The notes under the pieces are model-generated. The model saw nothing but the letters and a program-made list of their open reading frames with translations. It ran no database searches and was not told the origin of the DNA. Source: Steinernema hermaphroditum (Eukaryota > Nematoda > Chromadorea > Rhabditida > Steinernematidae). From it: a DNA stretch of 64,000 bases. Positions 38,225 to 50,708 of the stretch are shown piece after piece; the first letter of the stretch is position 1, and every line of letters starts with the position of its first letter. Where the stretch lies: the NCBI GenBank assembly GCA_030435675.1, contig CM059625.1, forward strand, positions 11,222,001 through 11,286,000. The letters are read 5' to 3'. A program made the translations under genes and the position numbers.

Positions 38225-41145
38225 ATGGCAACCAATTGTCTCTTTCGAAATCAACTAAAGTTTTGCGTTGAGCAGTTAGCCGACGTGCGGGAATCCATAG
38301 ACGGGTATTATTGCACTGCATGGGTGTATACAGAAGCGCAGGTGGTTCTATGCTGCGCCACAGTTTGCGGTGGACAACGATCGGTGTTGGTGCGTATTGA
38401 TGTTACGAGCATCTCAAATGGGCATGGATGTTGTGTATATGGATGCTCGCTTTTTCTTAGCGTTATTTCGCTTTCGGAAAAATCTTGTTTTTATTTCTTA
38501 ATAACTGAAGTACGGCATCTCTTTCAGATTATAATCTCTGATGTCGGAAAAATGGCTACAACTGTAACGGAAGAATTTGATGTTTCAAGTGGAAGTGTGC
38601 TGAGCGATGACTGGTATTGTTTTGAATAGTCGAATATGCCTCCAAATCAGCTGTTTCAGGGTGTGTGATAATGAGGCGCCAGCAGCAAAGGAGTCTGCGG
38701 TTCTCGCTGCGTCTTCCGACAGTAATAACGAAGCCTCTGTGGGTGATGCTTTCTATTGCGTTAGAAGCAAGAGATGTGAGAAATGGGTGGTGAGTCATTG
38801 GAATTTAATATCGTTTTTTATTAATTCACTAAAATTTTAAGAATTCGCTGGGTGTAAGAAATAAAGCCGATCCTCTGATGGATTGGGACCAGCTGTACAA
38901 CTTGAAGAATCAAGCTGAGTTACGCAAATGCTGCCGAGAAGTGTGCAATCGAGTGGGAGACGTGATTAGTGTTCCGGAGTTAGAGAGTCTTGTGACGCTA
39001 TACTGTAAAAGACAAAATCTTGAATTCAGTCCAGGTAACGGCTGGATCGACGTGCTGGAAGTTCTCATTTCCGTCGGTTTCGATTCATCGACACTTTACA
39101 ATGTTTTCTTTGCTATAACAACAAAGTACATTCCTAGGTTAGTGGATCCTATGCAACGGTTTGTTGTACATGAATTTTCACCTTGCAGGGATTTGTCATC
39201 CAAAGCCAAGGTCTTTGATCTATTCCGTCTTATTTTACAGTACCACGATCCCGAATTGTGTACTCACTTAGAATCGGTCAAGTGCGTTCCTCACTCTTAT
39301 GCATATGATTGGTTTTCGACGATACTAGCCAAATCTAGCACAACTGCTGTATCATCTGTTCTCTGGGACTGTTATCTCGAGAAGGTTAGTGGAATATATG
39401 CGCAATTTGTTAACTATTGTGCACTATTTAGGGAGATCCATTTCTCATATTCTTTATGGCGTTTGTCCTTCTAGTAAACGCGCGTGATGATATCATGCTA
39501 ATGAAGAACGATAAAAATCAGCTGCGGGAGTACATAGTTTCGCTTCCTCAAAATTTAAGCGAAGAAGATGTGGCTGATTTTATGGATTTAGCAGAGTACT
39601 ATTCGCAGAGGACACCAAGATGCATCCGTGAAGTAAGTATGTCTAACATATACTTCGATAAACCATTGTTTCAGAAGTTTCACTTTATTCTGTTTGGCTC
39701 TAATTTGGACAGCGAGGGAGGAGATATAGATTTAAGCACCACACTTTGTTTGGCGGTATCCGTTCAAGAGTTGGTGAAAAGTGTAGCATCTCTATCCAGT
39801 GTAAAGGTACTGGGCCATGCACAGGAGTAGTCTCACATTTAATATTTAGCAGGATTACTCCTATTTCATTATTGACTCGCGCGATCAGATGGAATTCAGT
39901 AAAGGTAGCATACCTGGTTCTTTCAACTTGTGTTGTCGTTTGGTAAGAGTAGGCTTGTTTTTTAAGATATAGCGTTTGATATATATAGTTTGTTGACGAG
40001 CCAGAGCAGTTCCACATTGCTGTAGAATCTCTTGAAAGTTACAAGAAAAGCATGAGACCGGATGACCACATCTGTTTTGTTGGAAGTGGTGAGGAAGAGC
40101 TAGACAGCTATGCAATGATGGTCGTCGCCAAATTCCTTCAGCTGGGCAAACGTTATATATCTCTATTAGAAGGAGGATATAAAGGTATTTTGTTCTTAGA
40201 TTGGCTGTTCTTAAAATACATTGTTTTGCAGCGTTACATGGATTCCTCAAAGAAAGTGATAACCTTGCGCTACTAGCCAGCCACAATCTATATGAATGTG
40301 TCGAGTGCGCAAGTGCTTCATATAGAAAAGAATCTGCTTCTTCGGGAATGTGGGTGTGTTGATTGCCTAGCACTTGACATGCTAACGGATTAATTCCATT
40401 TTAGTCTGTCATGACTAAAGTAAAGGAGACGATGAATAAAATATCGGCTAGAGACAAAACGCGGAAATTCTCGCAAGGTAAACCTGTTAAAGTTAGATGT
40501 TAAAAGTGCATTGTATACAGAGAGTGCTGGCCACGTCATGAGCTCTGACAGACATGCGAAGCGATATAGAAATATGCCTTCGGTATTCAGCATAGAAGAC
40601 TCAATGAGCTCCGACGAAGAATACGAGTTCCCTGAAGTGGACGCTACAAATGAGTCTGAAAAGGTTTTTCCGCGTATTTTGTCATTGACGTACATGTTCC
40701 ATTGTAGCTTAAATGGACCGATTTCCGATCCCAGCCGGAAATTATCGATTCCTTCGAAGGGCATGAGCTGACAGCAAACAGGACGAGCATGAAGAAGTGC
40801 CACATAGCCATCAGCAGAACTCATATGCATATTTTGCACGCGCTTCCAGACTCGGTATACGGTTAAGGGAAGCCAAGAATTTCGGAAATATCGTTTCAGC
40901 CGGAACATGTCATGACGAAGGCTCGACTTCCTTTATCCACAGTGATGCAAGTAACAAGCAAGAAGAAAGTACCGGAATTTCTCACGTTTAAATTCGGTTA
41001 TGAACTGCCAACAGGTGAAATTCACATCAGCGCAGTTCATCGATTTCTACTCTCGAAGTCGGGTGAATGTGCAAAGGCAGTGAAGTCGGCAATCATTGCG
41101 TTAAGGCCGTTTAATGAAGACGACATGGAGGATTCATTGGCGTGA
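38225..41145 (+). CDS. TBC1D23 orthologue (TBC plus rhodanese)
   Basis: Fourteen exons can be joined: 38225-38389, 38528-38613, 38660-38789, 38842-39137, 39189-39384, 39432-39632, 39675-39806, 39853-39942, 39989-40184, 40232-40353, 40405-40477, 40521-40663, 40708-40854, 40900-41145; 740 aa. The first exon is uncertain; translation could start at 38552. The TBC domain includes LVTLYCKRQNLEFS, YNVFFAITTKYIP and FDLFRLILQYHDPELC. It lacks the Arg and Gln fingers, as in human TBC1D23, so GAP activity is unlikely. The rhodanese-like domain follows (YFIIDSRDQMEFSKGSIPGS, CFVGSGEEELDSY) and then the C-terminal FAM21-binding fold (VTSKKKVPEFLTFKFGYELP). Human TBC1D23 bridges golgin-bearing trans-Golgi membranes and WASH-coated endosome vesicles. 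AATAAA lies at 41295. Confidence 0.88.
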
Positions 41146-41933
41146 TGTTGACTCTATGAGTGTTCGTAGAGTTTGGTACAGTATCTTATTGTTTTTAGCA
41201 CATTGGGGCCTATGCAGCTTAGCTTTATATTTGCAAATGGTAGGAACAGGTTACTTGTAAGATAGTTGTGAATGTACTTTTATGGGTTTCACTGAATAAA
41301 ACTTTTAAGAAGTGGGTGAAATCGATGACCTACTGGGAATGCCCTTCGTGTGAGTGTGGTCTCCTTGCAGTACCTGCATTTTCCATTTGATATTTATTTG
41401 TGTGGTTTTTTTTTGAAGACGAAATGAATTTAGTATGTGTTTTACTTCGCCCTTTAAATGCCACTGTTTAGTGAGAAAACAACCCAGCTACTGTGCTGTT
41501 CTATATTTATTTCGAAATTTTCTCGTGACGTTACGCAAATTTTTTTACGCAACAGTTGAAAACCCGAACGAGGATAACTTTTTCATTAATCTTTTAAAGT
41601 GGACGTCGACATGCTTTGTGGTAATTTTGAAATTTATGAAACTGATCCAGTTCTCCCTGGTGACGTATTTCGACGCATTCGCTGTGCGCAGTTTGGCGGA
41701 TGGCGGAGCGAAAGGCGTTTTGTTGACAGCGCCGCATCGCCACATCCAGTTCGCTCGTGTTGTATTCTTGATGGTGACACAACACTGTGATCGAGCACTT
41801 TTCTGGTAGCTGATCCTATTTTCGTCCATATTTTATAACTTAATCGATGCGTTAACTTGTGCTCCATTGTAGCGTGCAGAAGAAGCGAGTTAGTTTTGTG
41901 AATGTAACGCTATCTTTCTATTTATTTCAGTAA
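41146..41933. other. Intergenic region between TBC1D23 and kelch-like gene
   Basis: It contains the TBC1D23 poly(A) signal (41295-41300) and an unpaired TTTATTTCAG acceptor ending at 41930. That acceptor is 3 nt before the next ATG and should be a spliced-leader site. Overlapping frames around 41430-41870 on both strands are not supported as genes. Confidence 0.55.
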
Positions 41934-43634
41934 ATGATGCAAGTTAACACTAACGACATTACCGTTGCTTGGGGTCAATCACCCGACCCTCGTGATGCTG
42001 AACATGGACGATGGCGTCTTGCAGTTTTCCAGGATATGCAAGAATCGGCTGACACGAGTAAACTGTACTTTCTTTATGATCCAGTCTCCGATGACAATTG
42101 CATTACAACGTACGCTTGCGCTTTTGATATTTCTTTCAGAAATATTTGTTTTGAATTTAGTGGAGGACGTAAAGGGATGACATGTCTTACTGTGTTCGAT
42201 ACGCGTGCTCGATGCTTCATTGGGGAAATCCCTCTTCGCGTTCGAGGTTTGGTCTCTTTACAACCGTCTATGTACGAGTTCCGTATATTTTTTAGGAAGA
42301 GTTAAGTTCTTGTTCGCATTGCCGACTCGTTCCCCTTCGGGAGGGTCTGCATTCGTCCTTGTGACAGAAACAGAGGACTATGGCGAGGTTCAACTTCACT
42401 TTTGGCGTGTTAACTTGGCTGCTGATGGCATGCGCGTGGAGTCTGACCCGGTGTCGCTGCTGACTGAGCCAATCACTGTGCAAGATTCATTTATTGTTGC
42501 CCTTCGTGATGATATGCCTGAAGTTGTATGCATGACAGCACCAGGCCTTATTGTACATCGTATCAGTGCTGAAGCTCAATACCCTCAAGCCTCCAACCGG
42601 TTCACAGTGCCAGGTGCTGACTTGAATCACTTTTACGATGGATTTTTAAGCAAAGGGTAGTGTTCATAGAAATGCCTGATTACTTATGCTGTTATTTAGA
42701 AATGCTTATTTCATGTCTTCCAGTCCTGATGGTCACCTTGACCACTCTCGTGTTCACGTGCTATCATTGAATTCTGGCGGACCCATCGGTACCCAGTTCT
42801 GTCAACCTGACCCTCAACGTGGAATGCCACCTCATCGTAAGGAAGCTGGAATTGATTCGACAGCAGGTGAGTGTATAATACTGGCGGACATTGGGTGCAA
42901 AATCGAATAAAAATTCAATTCCAATTTTTTGTTAATTCCGCGGTAATGACGATTGCGGTATACATATGGTAACAGTTTAGGATTTATTTTGCTTGCTGGA
43001 GGTGAAGTTGACTATGGCACCGGGAATGTGACGCGCCTTACCGATTATTGGGTCTTGGATTTAAACAACTTCCACTGGAATCAAGTCCCGGCGCAGATGC
43101 CAGTCCCTTTGATTGAACCACGCCTAACAACAACAAATTCTGGTACTTGCCCGTGTTCATACCTCATTACTTGCGTACTATTTAGGAAATGTTTACCTAT
43201 GGGGAGACTTTGATGAACCTCTGCCTGGAATGCCGGAATCTGGAACTCATCTTCGCGTGTTGAAGATTACCGGGTTCAACACTCTTGCTCCACCACCCTA
43301 CAGTCAGTCGGCGATGTATCCTCAGCAGCCCCAACAGCCTCAACCGCCTCAATCTGGTTATCCTGGAGGCTCTCAACAGCCATATTCGCAGCCAGGATAT
43401 CAAGGAGGCATGTATCCCAATGCGCCCCTTAATCCAGCTGCTGGTTTCCCTTCAGGAGGGTATCCTGATCCAAATGCTCAGTATACCGCTCAACCTAACC
43501 CTCAACCGTACGGAGGCAACCAGCAGTACGGTATGCAACCTAATGCAGAGGCTCCTTATGGAAGCCAGCTCAGCGGTCAACAATATCCTCACTACCCAGA
43601 GAAGGAAAAGAAGAAGGATTGCACTATCTCTTAA
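41934..43634 (+). CDS. Kelch-like protein with Pro/Gln-rich tail and CaaX box
   Basis: Six exons: 41934-42109, 42161-42246, 42296-42656, 42700-42866, 42981-43142, 43186-43634; 466 aa. No signal peptide. Residues ~1-345 look like a beta-propeller: repeated hydrophobic strands with kelch-like ends such as [31 protein letters not shown] and [12 protein letters not shown]. The last ~105 residues are rich in Pro, Gln, Gly and Tyr ([18 protein letters not shown]), a low-complexity adhesive-type tail. The protein ends [10 protein letters not shown]: a polybasic stretch plus a CaaX box, predicting prenylation and membrane attachment. I do not recognise a named orthologue. Translation from 41934 follows a spliced-leader-type acceptor by 3 nt. 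AATAAA lies at 43727. Confidence 0.82.
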
Positions 43635-44361
43635 ATAAGCATGTCTTCGTGTCATGTAATTTCTGCATAATCTGTGCTGTTGCACGCGTTTGTCTATATC
43701 ACATTTTTCTGTATTTGGCAGTTCATAATAAAACATGGTGGTTGTGACTCATCATACATTTGAAATATCGGTTGTGGGTTAGGATGTGTGGGAGACGCTG
43801 AGTGGTGCTGCTTCGTTTTTCATGTCGGCGCTTCTATTCAATCTTAATATTCTATGTCCATGCTAACACATTCCGGTATCTACGCTTAGCTTGAAAGCGA
43901 CGCGATTTAGTAGTTTTACGGGCATCTCCGTCGAAATCGTAGTCCGCACCATCATAGCGATAGCTCATTAAACCTCATTTTTGGCGAAGCTTAAAACAAT
44001 GCTGTCTTAATGGCTAATCGGTTGTTCACACGCAAGCGCATCTCCTATCGAACAAAAGATTCAAAGGTTGCCGGCATGAATAGCGCCAATGCAAGAGGGT
44101 CCTATCTGCCCGCCTCGGACTCCGCCCCCACATCTTCACATCTCTCCGCTTGCTGCTAGTTGTTGTCTCTCGAAATCGTTTGAATTCAAACAATTTTCCA
44201 AAGTCCTTTAACATCGTTTCAGGGATTCTTGGTTACAGAAGATCATCATCTTCACCTATGTGCCGGACCGTCTCCTCTCATTGTCAGTGCGACTCCGTGT
44301 GACTACGCATTGAGACCTCTCTCCGACTGATGGATATTGGGTCCTTCGTGGCGTATAATAC
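43635..44361. other. Intergenic region upstream of the odr-2/hot-like gene
   Basis: It holds the kelch-like gene 3' UTR (AATAAA at 43727-43732) and the presumed promoter of the Ly6 gene. No gene was seen. Confidence 0.55.
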
Positions 44362-47329
44362 ATGAATGCCTATCACCGACGTTGTTTGGCAGCTCTGATC
44401 ATCTTATATGTGCATCTTGTGTCGGTATTCCCACGTGTCGCCACTCAGTATGCCGGTTACCGGTGAGTCACTTCGTGGGTTATGGCTTATTTGCACTGGG
44501 CTTCTTGTTTCGCCACTAACGAGGCAAACCTGTCTCCAAGCAGTAACTTCTGCGTTCCAGATCGCCAACCAGCAAACTTTGTTATAGCTGCATGTCGAAA
44601 GACTTCGAACGGCATTGGCCATACATAGACCAGGTGAGATGACATACCTCTTGGCTAATCAAAAAATACTCTGCACGGGAATGTGGATAATAGTGGGGAT
44701 GGAACATCACTCGAATAGGGCCGTTATTTTTTTCGATCCCCTTCACAGACGAAAGGCTTGGCTTCAGCCCGTCATAAGGACAAAGTCGTTTTGGCAGACA
44801 ACTGCAACAATATGATTATCATTTTCCACGAGCTGGGACTGGCGATCTGATTGCAGTGACACCAGCGCATGAGGCCCATAGGCCCTTCATCTGTGTGTTG
44901 TGGGAAAGCGCGTGAAGGGGCAAAAATTGTCTCTTTCGCCGACTTCAAATTGCGCGAATTCTCGTGAGGGTTGTTCGCATAGATTGATTACATCTCTACA
45001 TATACCCCATACAAACATATAACACACGCATAGCATTTGCTAAGGCTTCGCTCATTGCAGATATACTATCCGCCACTCAACTTCACAGATGACTGCTACG
45101 ACATGCCTCCGAAGGCCAACGTACGCGCCCATTCATGTTCGCATGCCATGTGTGTCACGGTGATCGAACCGAGGATGCTGGCAGGTGGGTGCGAATTGAA
45201 GACATGGGCTGAACGCTATGCCCTTTTGCACGATTTATGACACATGGTCATCTCATTATTTATGGCCTTTGCACGGATTTAAGTTTCTCAGTTTAATCAA
45301 ATTTGATCGTTTGACGCGTGGTGGAAGCAGCTGCTCGCGTGCTCCTTCAGTCGGGACATTCGCCTGGTTTTTGGCAGCTAGAGTACGTATTGGTATAAGC
45401 GTTCCGATGGCCGATAGACTCTGAAACACTCAAAATTCAATGACCTAAAGAATGATTAGGCAAATGCAGGTGGTATGCACCGAAGCTGTAGGAGAAGGAT
45501 CGCCCGGCTTAAGGGGCGAGACCAACCAGCGGCCAAAAGAGTTTTTCCCATTGCCGATGACTTGGTCTTTAGCTTGTTGCAAAGCGCATCAATCATTGTT
45601 GATGGGCAGAGGTGAACATTGCAACTGTTTTTCGTCTTGGGAAATTTAACGGTTGATTGGGTAGATGTACACCCGCAAATGATTCTAGCTTCTTAGATGA
45701 CTTAGCATTTTCTTTCCCCACACTTAGGTAAAAAATTACGAATGCTATAATATACGATCTGCGTAAAATGGCGCTTTGTGCATCTCTTTGCACCTTTTGT
45801 TCATTAAACATAATTTGTTAAGTGGTGCCTTTCACGATGTACACTTTTCAGGCCAGCACATTGGCAACAACATCATTCGCGGATGCTTTTCCGCGGTTTT
45901 CAAGTACGGCCAAAGCGCCTACCCTCAAGGAGCGCCCATTCTCGGTGAGTCGTTTCCAGCGCAAAATCAGAAAGCGCTCGAGGGCCCAACAACGTTGGCG
46001 ATTAAAAGCAAAGTTTTCCGTTGAAAAGATTTGGAATTAATCTGAGAAAACGAATTTCCATTGACTGGATGCAGTGGTGTTGGACAAAATTAATTTGTTT
46101 TCGATTTTGCAGGCACAAATCGAGTTTAAGGCGCAAAAACACGCTGCTTTTGGCAGCTCTGCAATGTTGTGCCGAAATCGTATGCTCATGCTCGCAGTGC
46201 TTGTAGCGGGAGGGGACGGGCCGAGCAATGATAAATCGGCATCCTGTCCTGTCATCGCTGTTCACTATAGCGTGGATATCGTCTCCGCGCGATAAGTCGC
46301 CAGATTCGTTCATTATTCATACCGCTACTATCTTGCATTTGCTTAATTGTCCTCTTTCGCTCACAGAATCTGAGTTTATGGTTCGATTTACTGCCAAATT
46401 GCTGTCGGTTCTTTTTTCATGGCAACAGCCCCATATAGTTAATTATTGAGAGCACTTGAGCCGATGTCCCAACGACATCCATTCGGACGTCCCTCGAGCT
46501 GAAAACACTAAAAGATCTGGACCGAAACGGTTCCTGATTGCTATTCTGTTTATCCACGCAATCAAAGCTGATATACTGCGCTGTCGCACGAGACTCAAAG
46601 AGGTTTATGAGGTAGAGTAAAGTGGCTCCAGGGCACGACTGTCATAACGATTAATTTTCATCGTCACCCTAAAGCGCTACGATTAATCTTAGTTAGAGCG
46701 CCTCGGCTAGTCCAAAACCTCCACTTGCAACAAGTGTAGAATTTCACTGGCAACGTATCAGTTTCATTATACCGATCACCGTCGTTTAAGAGACGGCCGT
46801 GAGTGAATTAGGTTCGTTTACATAGGGCGCACACCTTACGACTTCCGATTGTAAGCTGCCAGGGACGTTTATCATTAGGTGCAATTGAAAATTAGCGGAC
46901 GTCACCACCTGTTCCGTGGATTTGGGAGGTGATCAATCTTCAAATTGAATGATTTATTTTGGGACAAAGTGCTTTCCGAGTCATTCGGCGATTGTTTGCC
47001 GCTACAACTGTCCCTCGATGAATCGACACACAGGCGCCATAAATCACGCCTGTTTCAAGTTGACCCCTATTGCGGTGACCACACATTAACAATTCAGTAA
47101 TTACGTTTTAGACACAAGCTGCAGCGACGTATCGACGCATAGGATTCTGCCTCCACACATGGCCTCTCGCTCCAGCAATCGAACGGTGAAACTTTGTCTC
47201 TGTGTGGGACACCTTTGCAACGACTATCCGCTAGCACCTTCTCAGGACACGGCGTCCAGAGCTTCGGCCACATTATCTGTTTTATCTTTCATCTTCGTTC
47301 ATGTCTTGCTCAAGTTTCTCATGACTTAG
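44362..47329 (+). CDS. ODR-2/HOT-like GPI-anchored Ly6 protein
   Basis: A five-exon model of 202 aa assembled by splice phase: 44362-44462, 44561-44633, 45061-45184, 45852-45944, 47112-47329. Residues 1-~25 form a signal peptide ([16 protein letters not shown]). The mature part has ten cysteines in Ly6 order: [63 protein letters not shown]. The terminal CN is the Ly6 hallmark, and a hydrophobic tail ([16 protein letters not shown]) after it predicts a GPI anchor. The pattern with IEP and IRGC fits the C. elegans ODR-2/HOT family of neuronal surface proteins. Intron 4 is 1.17 kb; an extra small exon inside it cannot be excluded. AATAAA lies at 47539. Confidence 0.83.
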
Positions 47330-48519
47330 ATGTTTGTAACGTACCCTTGAACATCACCGAACATTTCCATATCGACTCCCTGTTGTGCGTCTACTACATC
47401 ATTTCTTTCATATTTTTCAAATGTGACTTCACCGGGTCTCAATAGCAATCCAATTTGCAATAGCCAATGCGAACATAGTCTGTACAAAATATAAATGTTT
47501 AGTATGGTACACATATATCTCTCAGAGCTTTAAGGCGAAATAAATGCAGGAAATTGACTGATTTTAATGCAATTCAAAGGGTAGAAGCAGAAAGGTAGAA
47601 TGTGCAGAGTTTATGCAGTCTTAGAAGTGATTACAAACAGCTCGTAATTGTGTTTGAATGACGACCGTTGATTATTAAAATCGTGTTCAACAGTCTTGCT
47701 CCACCACCCTACAGTCAGTCGGAGATGTATCCTCGGCAGCCCCAACAGCCTCAACCGCCTCAGTCTGGTTATCGTGGAGTTAAAATTTATAATGAGCCCA
47801 GTTTGGAGATAGCTGATTCAGGCTGTCTATAGTTTAAGAGCATTTAGACTTTTGTTTTACGTCTGCGTGAAAAGCACATATCGTGTGTTGATGCACGGCG
47901 AAACAACACTATTCAAATATTCGACATAAGGCGGTCCTTTACCAAATGAAGAGCTGGATTACTACTATTTTGATTTGACTCGATGATTCAAAGTTCTCTT
48001 GACTCCAATGGCGGCCGCTGATTCGAAAAACGGCATTTGTATCTAGGTTCGCATGGAATCAACGCAGCCGACGCATTTGACAGACATAACCGTCAATAAC
48101 CGGTCGCCGCCAATTGCATCCTTCCTTTTTGACTCACATCTAAAAGCTGAGTGCTAACTCATGAATTCATTCGCTGTTTTCTTTACATAACAAGTACCCA
48201 AAGTGCTGGTTTTTGCTACAGTATTTCTCCCTCTTCGAGATAGATATGCTGTTGATACACGCAGGGCAGACATTACGCTTACATGTTAGTCATTTATTAT
48301 GGGTTAAGCGGTGGTCGTCTATATACAAACAGTTTTTGAAGAGAATCGGGTCGGGAAACACCATCTCTGCCGAAGAAAAGCAGTGAAGGAAATGGAATTA
48401 TTAGGCTTCACCACAACGGAAAATGCAGTGGTAACTTATTACATGAGCGAGGAGGCAACAACTGAAATGAGTGGTAGACTCTAGGGGATGCCAAGGTGAG
48501 CCGGCGCTCTTGTTGGCGT
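47330..48519. other. Convergent intergenic region with a displaced gene fragment
   Basis: 3' ends of the Ly6 gene (AATAAA 47539) and of lpr copy B (TTTATT at 48293-48298 on the plus strand) meet here. A ~94-bp copy of kelch-like gene sequence sits at 47688-47781. No other gene was seen. Confidence 0.6.
47688..47781 (+). pseudogene. Displaced copy of part of the kelch-like gene
   Basis: About 94 bp match 43277-43370, inside the last exon of the kelch-like gene, with roughly five mismatches (about 95 percent). The matched part encodes the PPPYSQS...[16 protein letters not shown] tract. It is on the same strand, lies 4.4 kb downstream of its source and has no surrounding exon structure. It is probably a recent partial duplication with no product of its own. 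Confidence 0.88.
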
Positions 48520-50541
48520 TCAACCTCTGATACTGAACAAACTGGGAGGGAACGAACACATCGAGTTATCAACTGGAGCGATGATGTTAAGGATTTTGGA
48601 GAAGGTGTTCACGATGCCCCTCTTGTCGAGTTCTTGACTAACCAGGGCTTCATACTTCTGCAATGCAAAGCTTAACGACTGCCGTAAAGGTCAGTCTTTG
48701 TCTACCTGTTTGTAAACGACAGGGTCCCTCGCGTAGACGTAGAGGGGATAATTGCAGTTCGTTGACATCACGGCGTATTCATATTCGCCGTTCCTGTTGA
48801 TGGGTCCGACGGAGAGTACATGCACTGAAAGCAGTGGACTGACCTACATTGTCATTGAGTGCACGTGCTGGGGAAATTGCGATCATGGAAGAAAATGAAG
48901 AGGACATTTGGTCAAAGGAATAGCGTTTTCAAGAAAGGAACATAGCTCACCATTGACATCGTCCTGGTTGCTCGACGTGCGGAAGATAAGCTCTCCCTGT
49001 TGCTTCATGATCGCATACCCGGAGCTGATGTCGGGTTTTCCATAAGGAGTTCCATCAGTCGCGTACTGGAAGATTTCAAAGATGGTTCCAACGCCGCCAT
49101 TGTTGATGTCGGCCATCTTCTTGTAGGCAACCATGCTGCATGGCCGGGAAGAGAGAGGAGGACTGTAAACGACCTGGTACCACTGTCCCATGAAGGCGTC
49201 GATGTTGAACACGGAAACGGGCTCTGGCTTAGGGGTGCAAAGAGGGCTCGATGGCTGAGTGATCAGATTCTGGATCATTTCGAGGTTCTCGCCAATTGCG
49301 GCTTGCTGAGCGGCAGTAAGTGTGATGGGAGTGGATGAATTGGTCTCAGGCATTTCGGTTGAGTTGTTCTGAACACCCGGAAGTGCCTCTATTTGGTCTA
49401 CTATGCTCTTACTTGAACGGTTCCGCTGGTCAGCGCACTGTACAGAACGTTGCTGATCATGCCTTTAGCCGGCAGTGGGCTATCGCTTCCGGTGAGAAGG
49501 TTTGCAAAGGACTGACCGACTCCGCTGGTGTCAACGGGTTTTCTGTCCTTGTTCAAGCCGAGAAGGTTAAAAACGGTTCCGATAAGACCTCCATGGGATC
49601 GCGGTTCTTCGTTCAACGCCCCGTACTGAAATGCAAATGTCAAAAGACCGTCTCTGTTGGTGTCAGCAGGGCACCACTTAGCGCGAGTTTAATGCGCGAA
49701 GGCGCGAAATGACCCTGACCCAGAGCCATCTATTTCTCCGTAAGGAGTGAAACCTAGAGAGTGGTTTTGTGTACACAAACACTCACCTCGGAATTGTCAG
49801 TGGCAGACGATGAGGGCACATCGGACACAGAAGCGGGGCTGCGACGGATTTCCGATGCAGGGCCAAATCCTCCTTCAGGAACGTCGGGACTCGTGATGAA
49901 CTTCGGGATTTCGGGCATACGATCGGAGCTGACACGACGAGGGCTCGAGTCGAAGTTGCGAGTAGGAACCTTTGGTAAAGTTGGGAACACATTCGGGATT
50001 CCGTGAATGGAAGAGGATGGCTCGGAACCAGATCCCTCAATAGTCTCATCGACAGTGGTGGACTACATTAAAAGTAATTAAAAGCATACAGAAAAACAAC
50101 GCTTACGATAGGGTTGCTGTTTTGAGAGAAGGAGGCGATGGGGTTGTTTCCGTTGTTCAAAGAGAATCCCTGTCCGAAGCCAGGCGGGAGCTGGAACTGA
50201 GAGCCACCAGGTGCAGGATTTCCAGTGAAGAACTGTTCTAGTCCACGCTCAAGCTGACTGATTTGAGGGGGAGCTGCGTTGCCAGAAGCCGGAGCAGAGT
50301 AAGGGGAAGCGACCTCGAATGGCTTCTCGGGGAAGAACCCACCAGGTCTAGGACCAATCAAACTGTCCACGAATTCGCGGGCATGCCCGTCGAGTTCAAA
50401 GAAAGACTTGAACTCAGGAGGAACAGTGGGCTTCGGGGCGTACTGCTGGGCAGAGGGAAGAGCAAATGCATCTAGTTGGCTCCGAACAGGGGTGGCAAGA
50501 GCCGCGAGAACCAGCAGACCGAGTGGGACTAGAGCACCCAT
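48520..50541 (-). CDS. Lipocalin-related protein (LPR family), copy B
   Basis: Six minus-strand exons: 50541-50107, 50062-49787, 49625-49413, 49368-48951, 48824-48706, 48657-48520; 532 aa. Signal peptide LVPLGLLVLAALATPVRS. A long N-terminal region rich in Pro/Gly/Ser/Gln (residues ~20-310) contains a short helical piece (GLIGTVFNLLGLNKD). The lipocalin domain begins with FMGQWYQVVYSPP and has GYAIMKQQGELIFRTSS, YEYAVMSTNCNYPLYVYARD and a late Cys (NSMCSFPP). It diverges from the other copies in the first strands. The ATG follows a TCTTAG acceptor and lies 168 nt after the stop of copy C, so the two may share a primary transcript. The intron at 49626-49786 is longer than the rest and could hide a small exon. 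Confidence 0.83.
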
Positions 50542-50708
50542 GATTGACTAAGATCGTCTTTGGAGGATGACGACCGGGAGTAGAGTACCCGTGTGTGCAC
50601 CAGAGAAGGTCACTAACCGTAATGACACGTTTATTTATTTCATCACATACAACATCGATATACATTATTAGGGCGGGATCAGAGGCGCTGCGCGCTTCCG
50701 AAAGGAGG

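Noticed and set aside
46113..46129. Short alternative last exon for the Ly6 gene ending in TNRV
   Set aside because: It would lose the last four Ly6 cysteines. The exon at 47112 has the correct phase and completes the domain.
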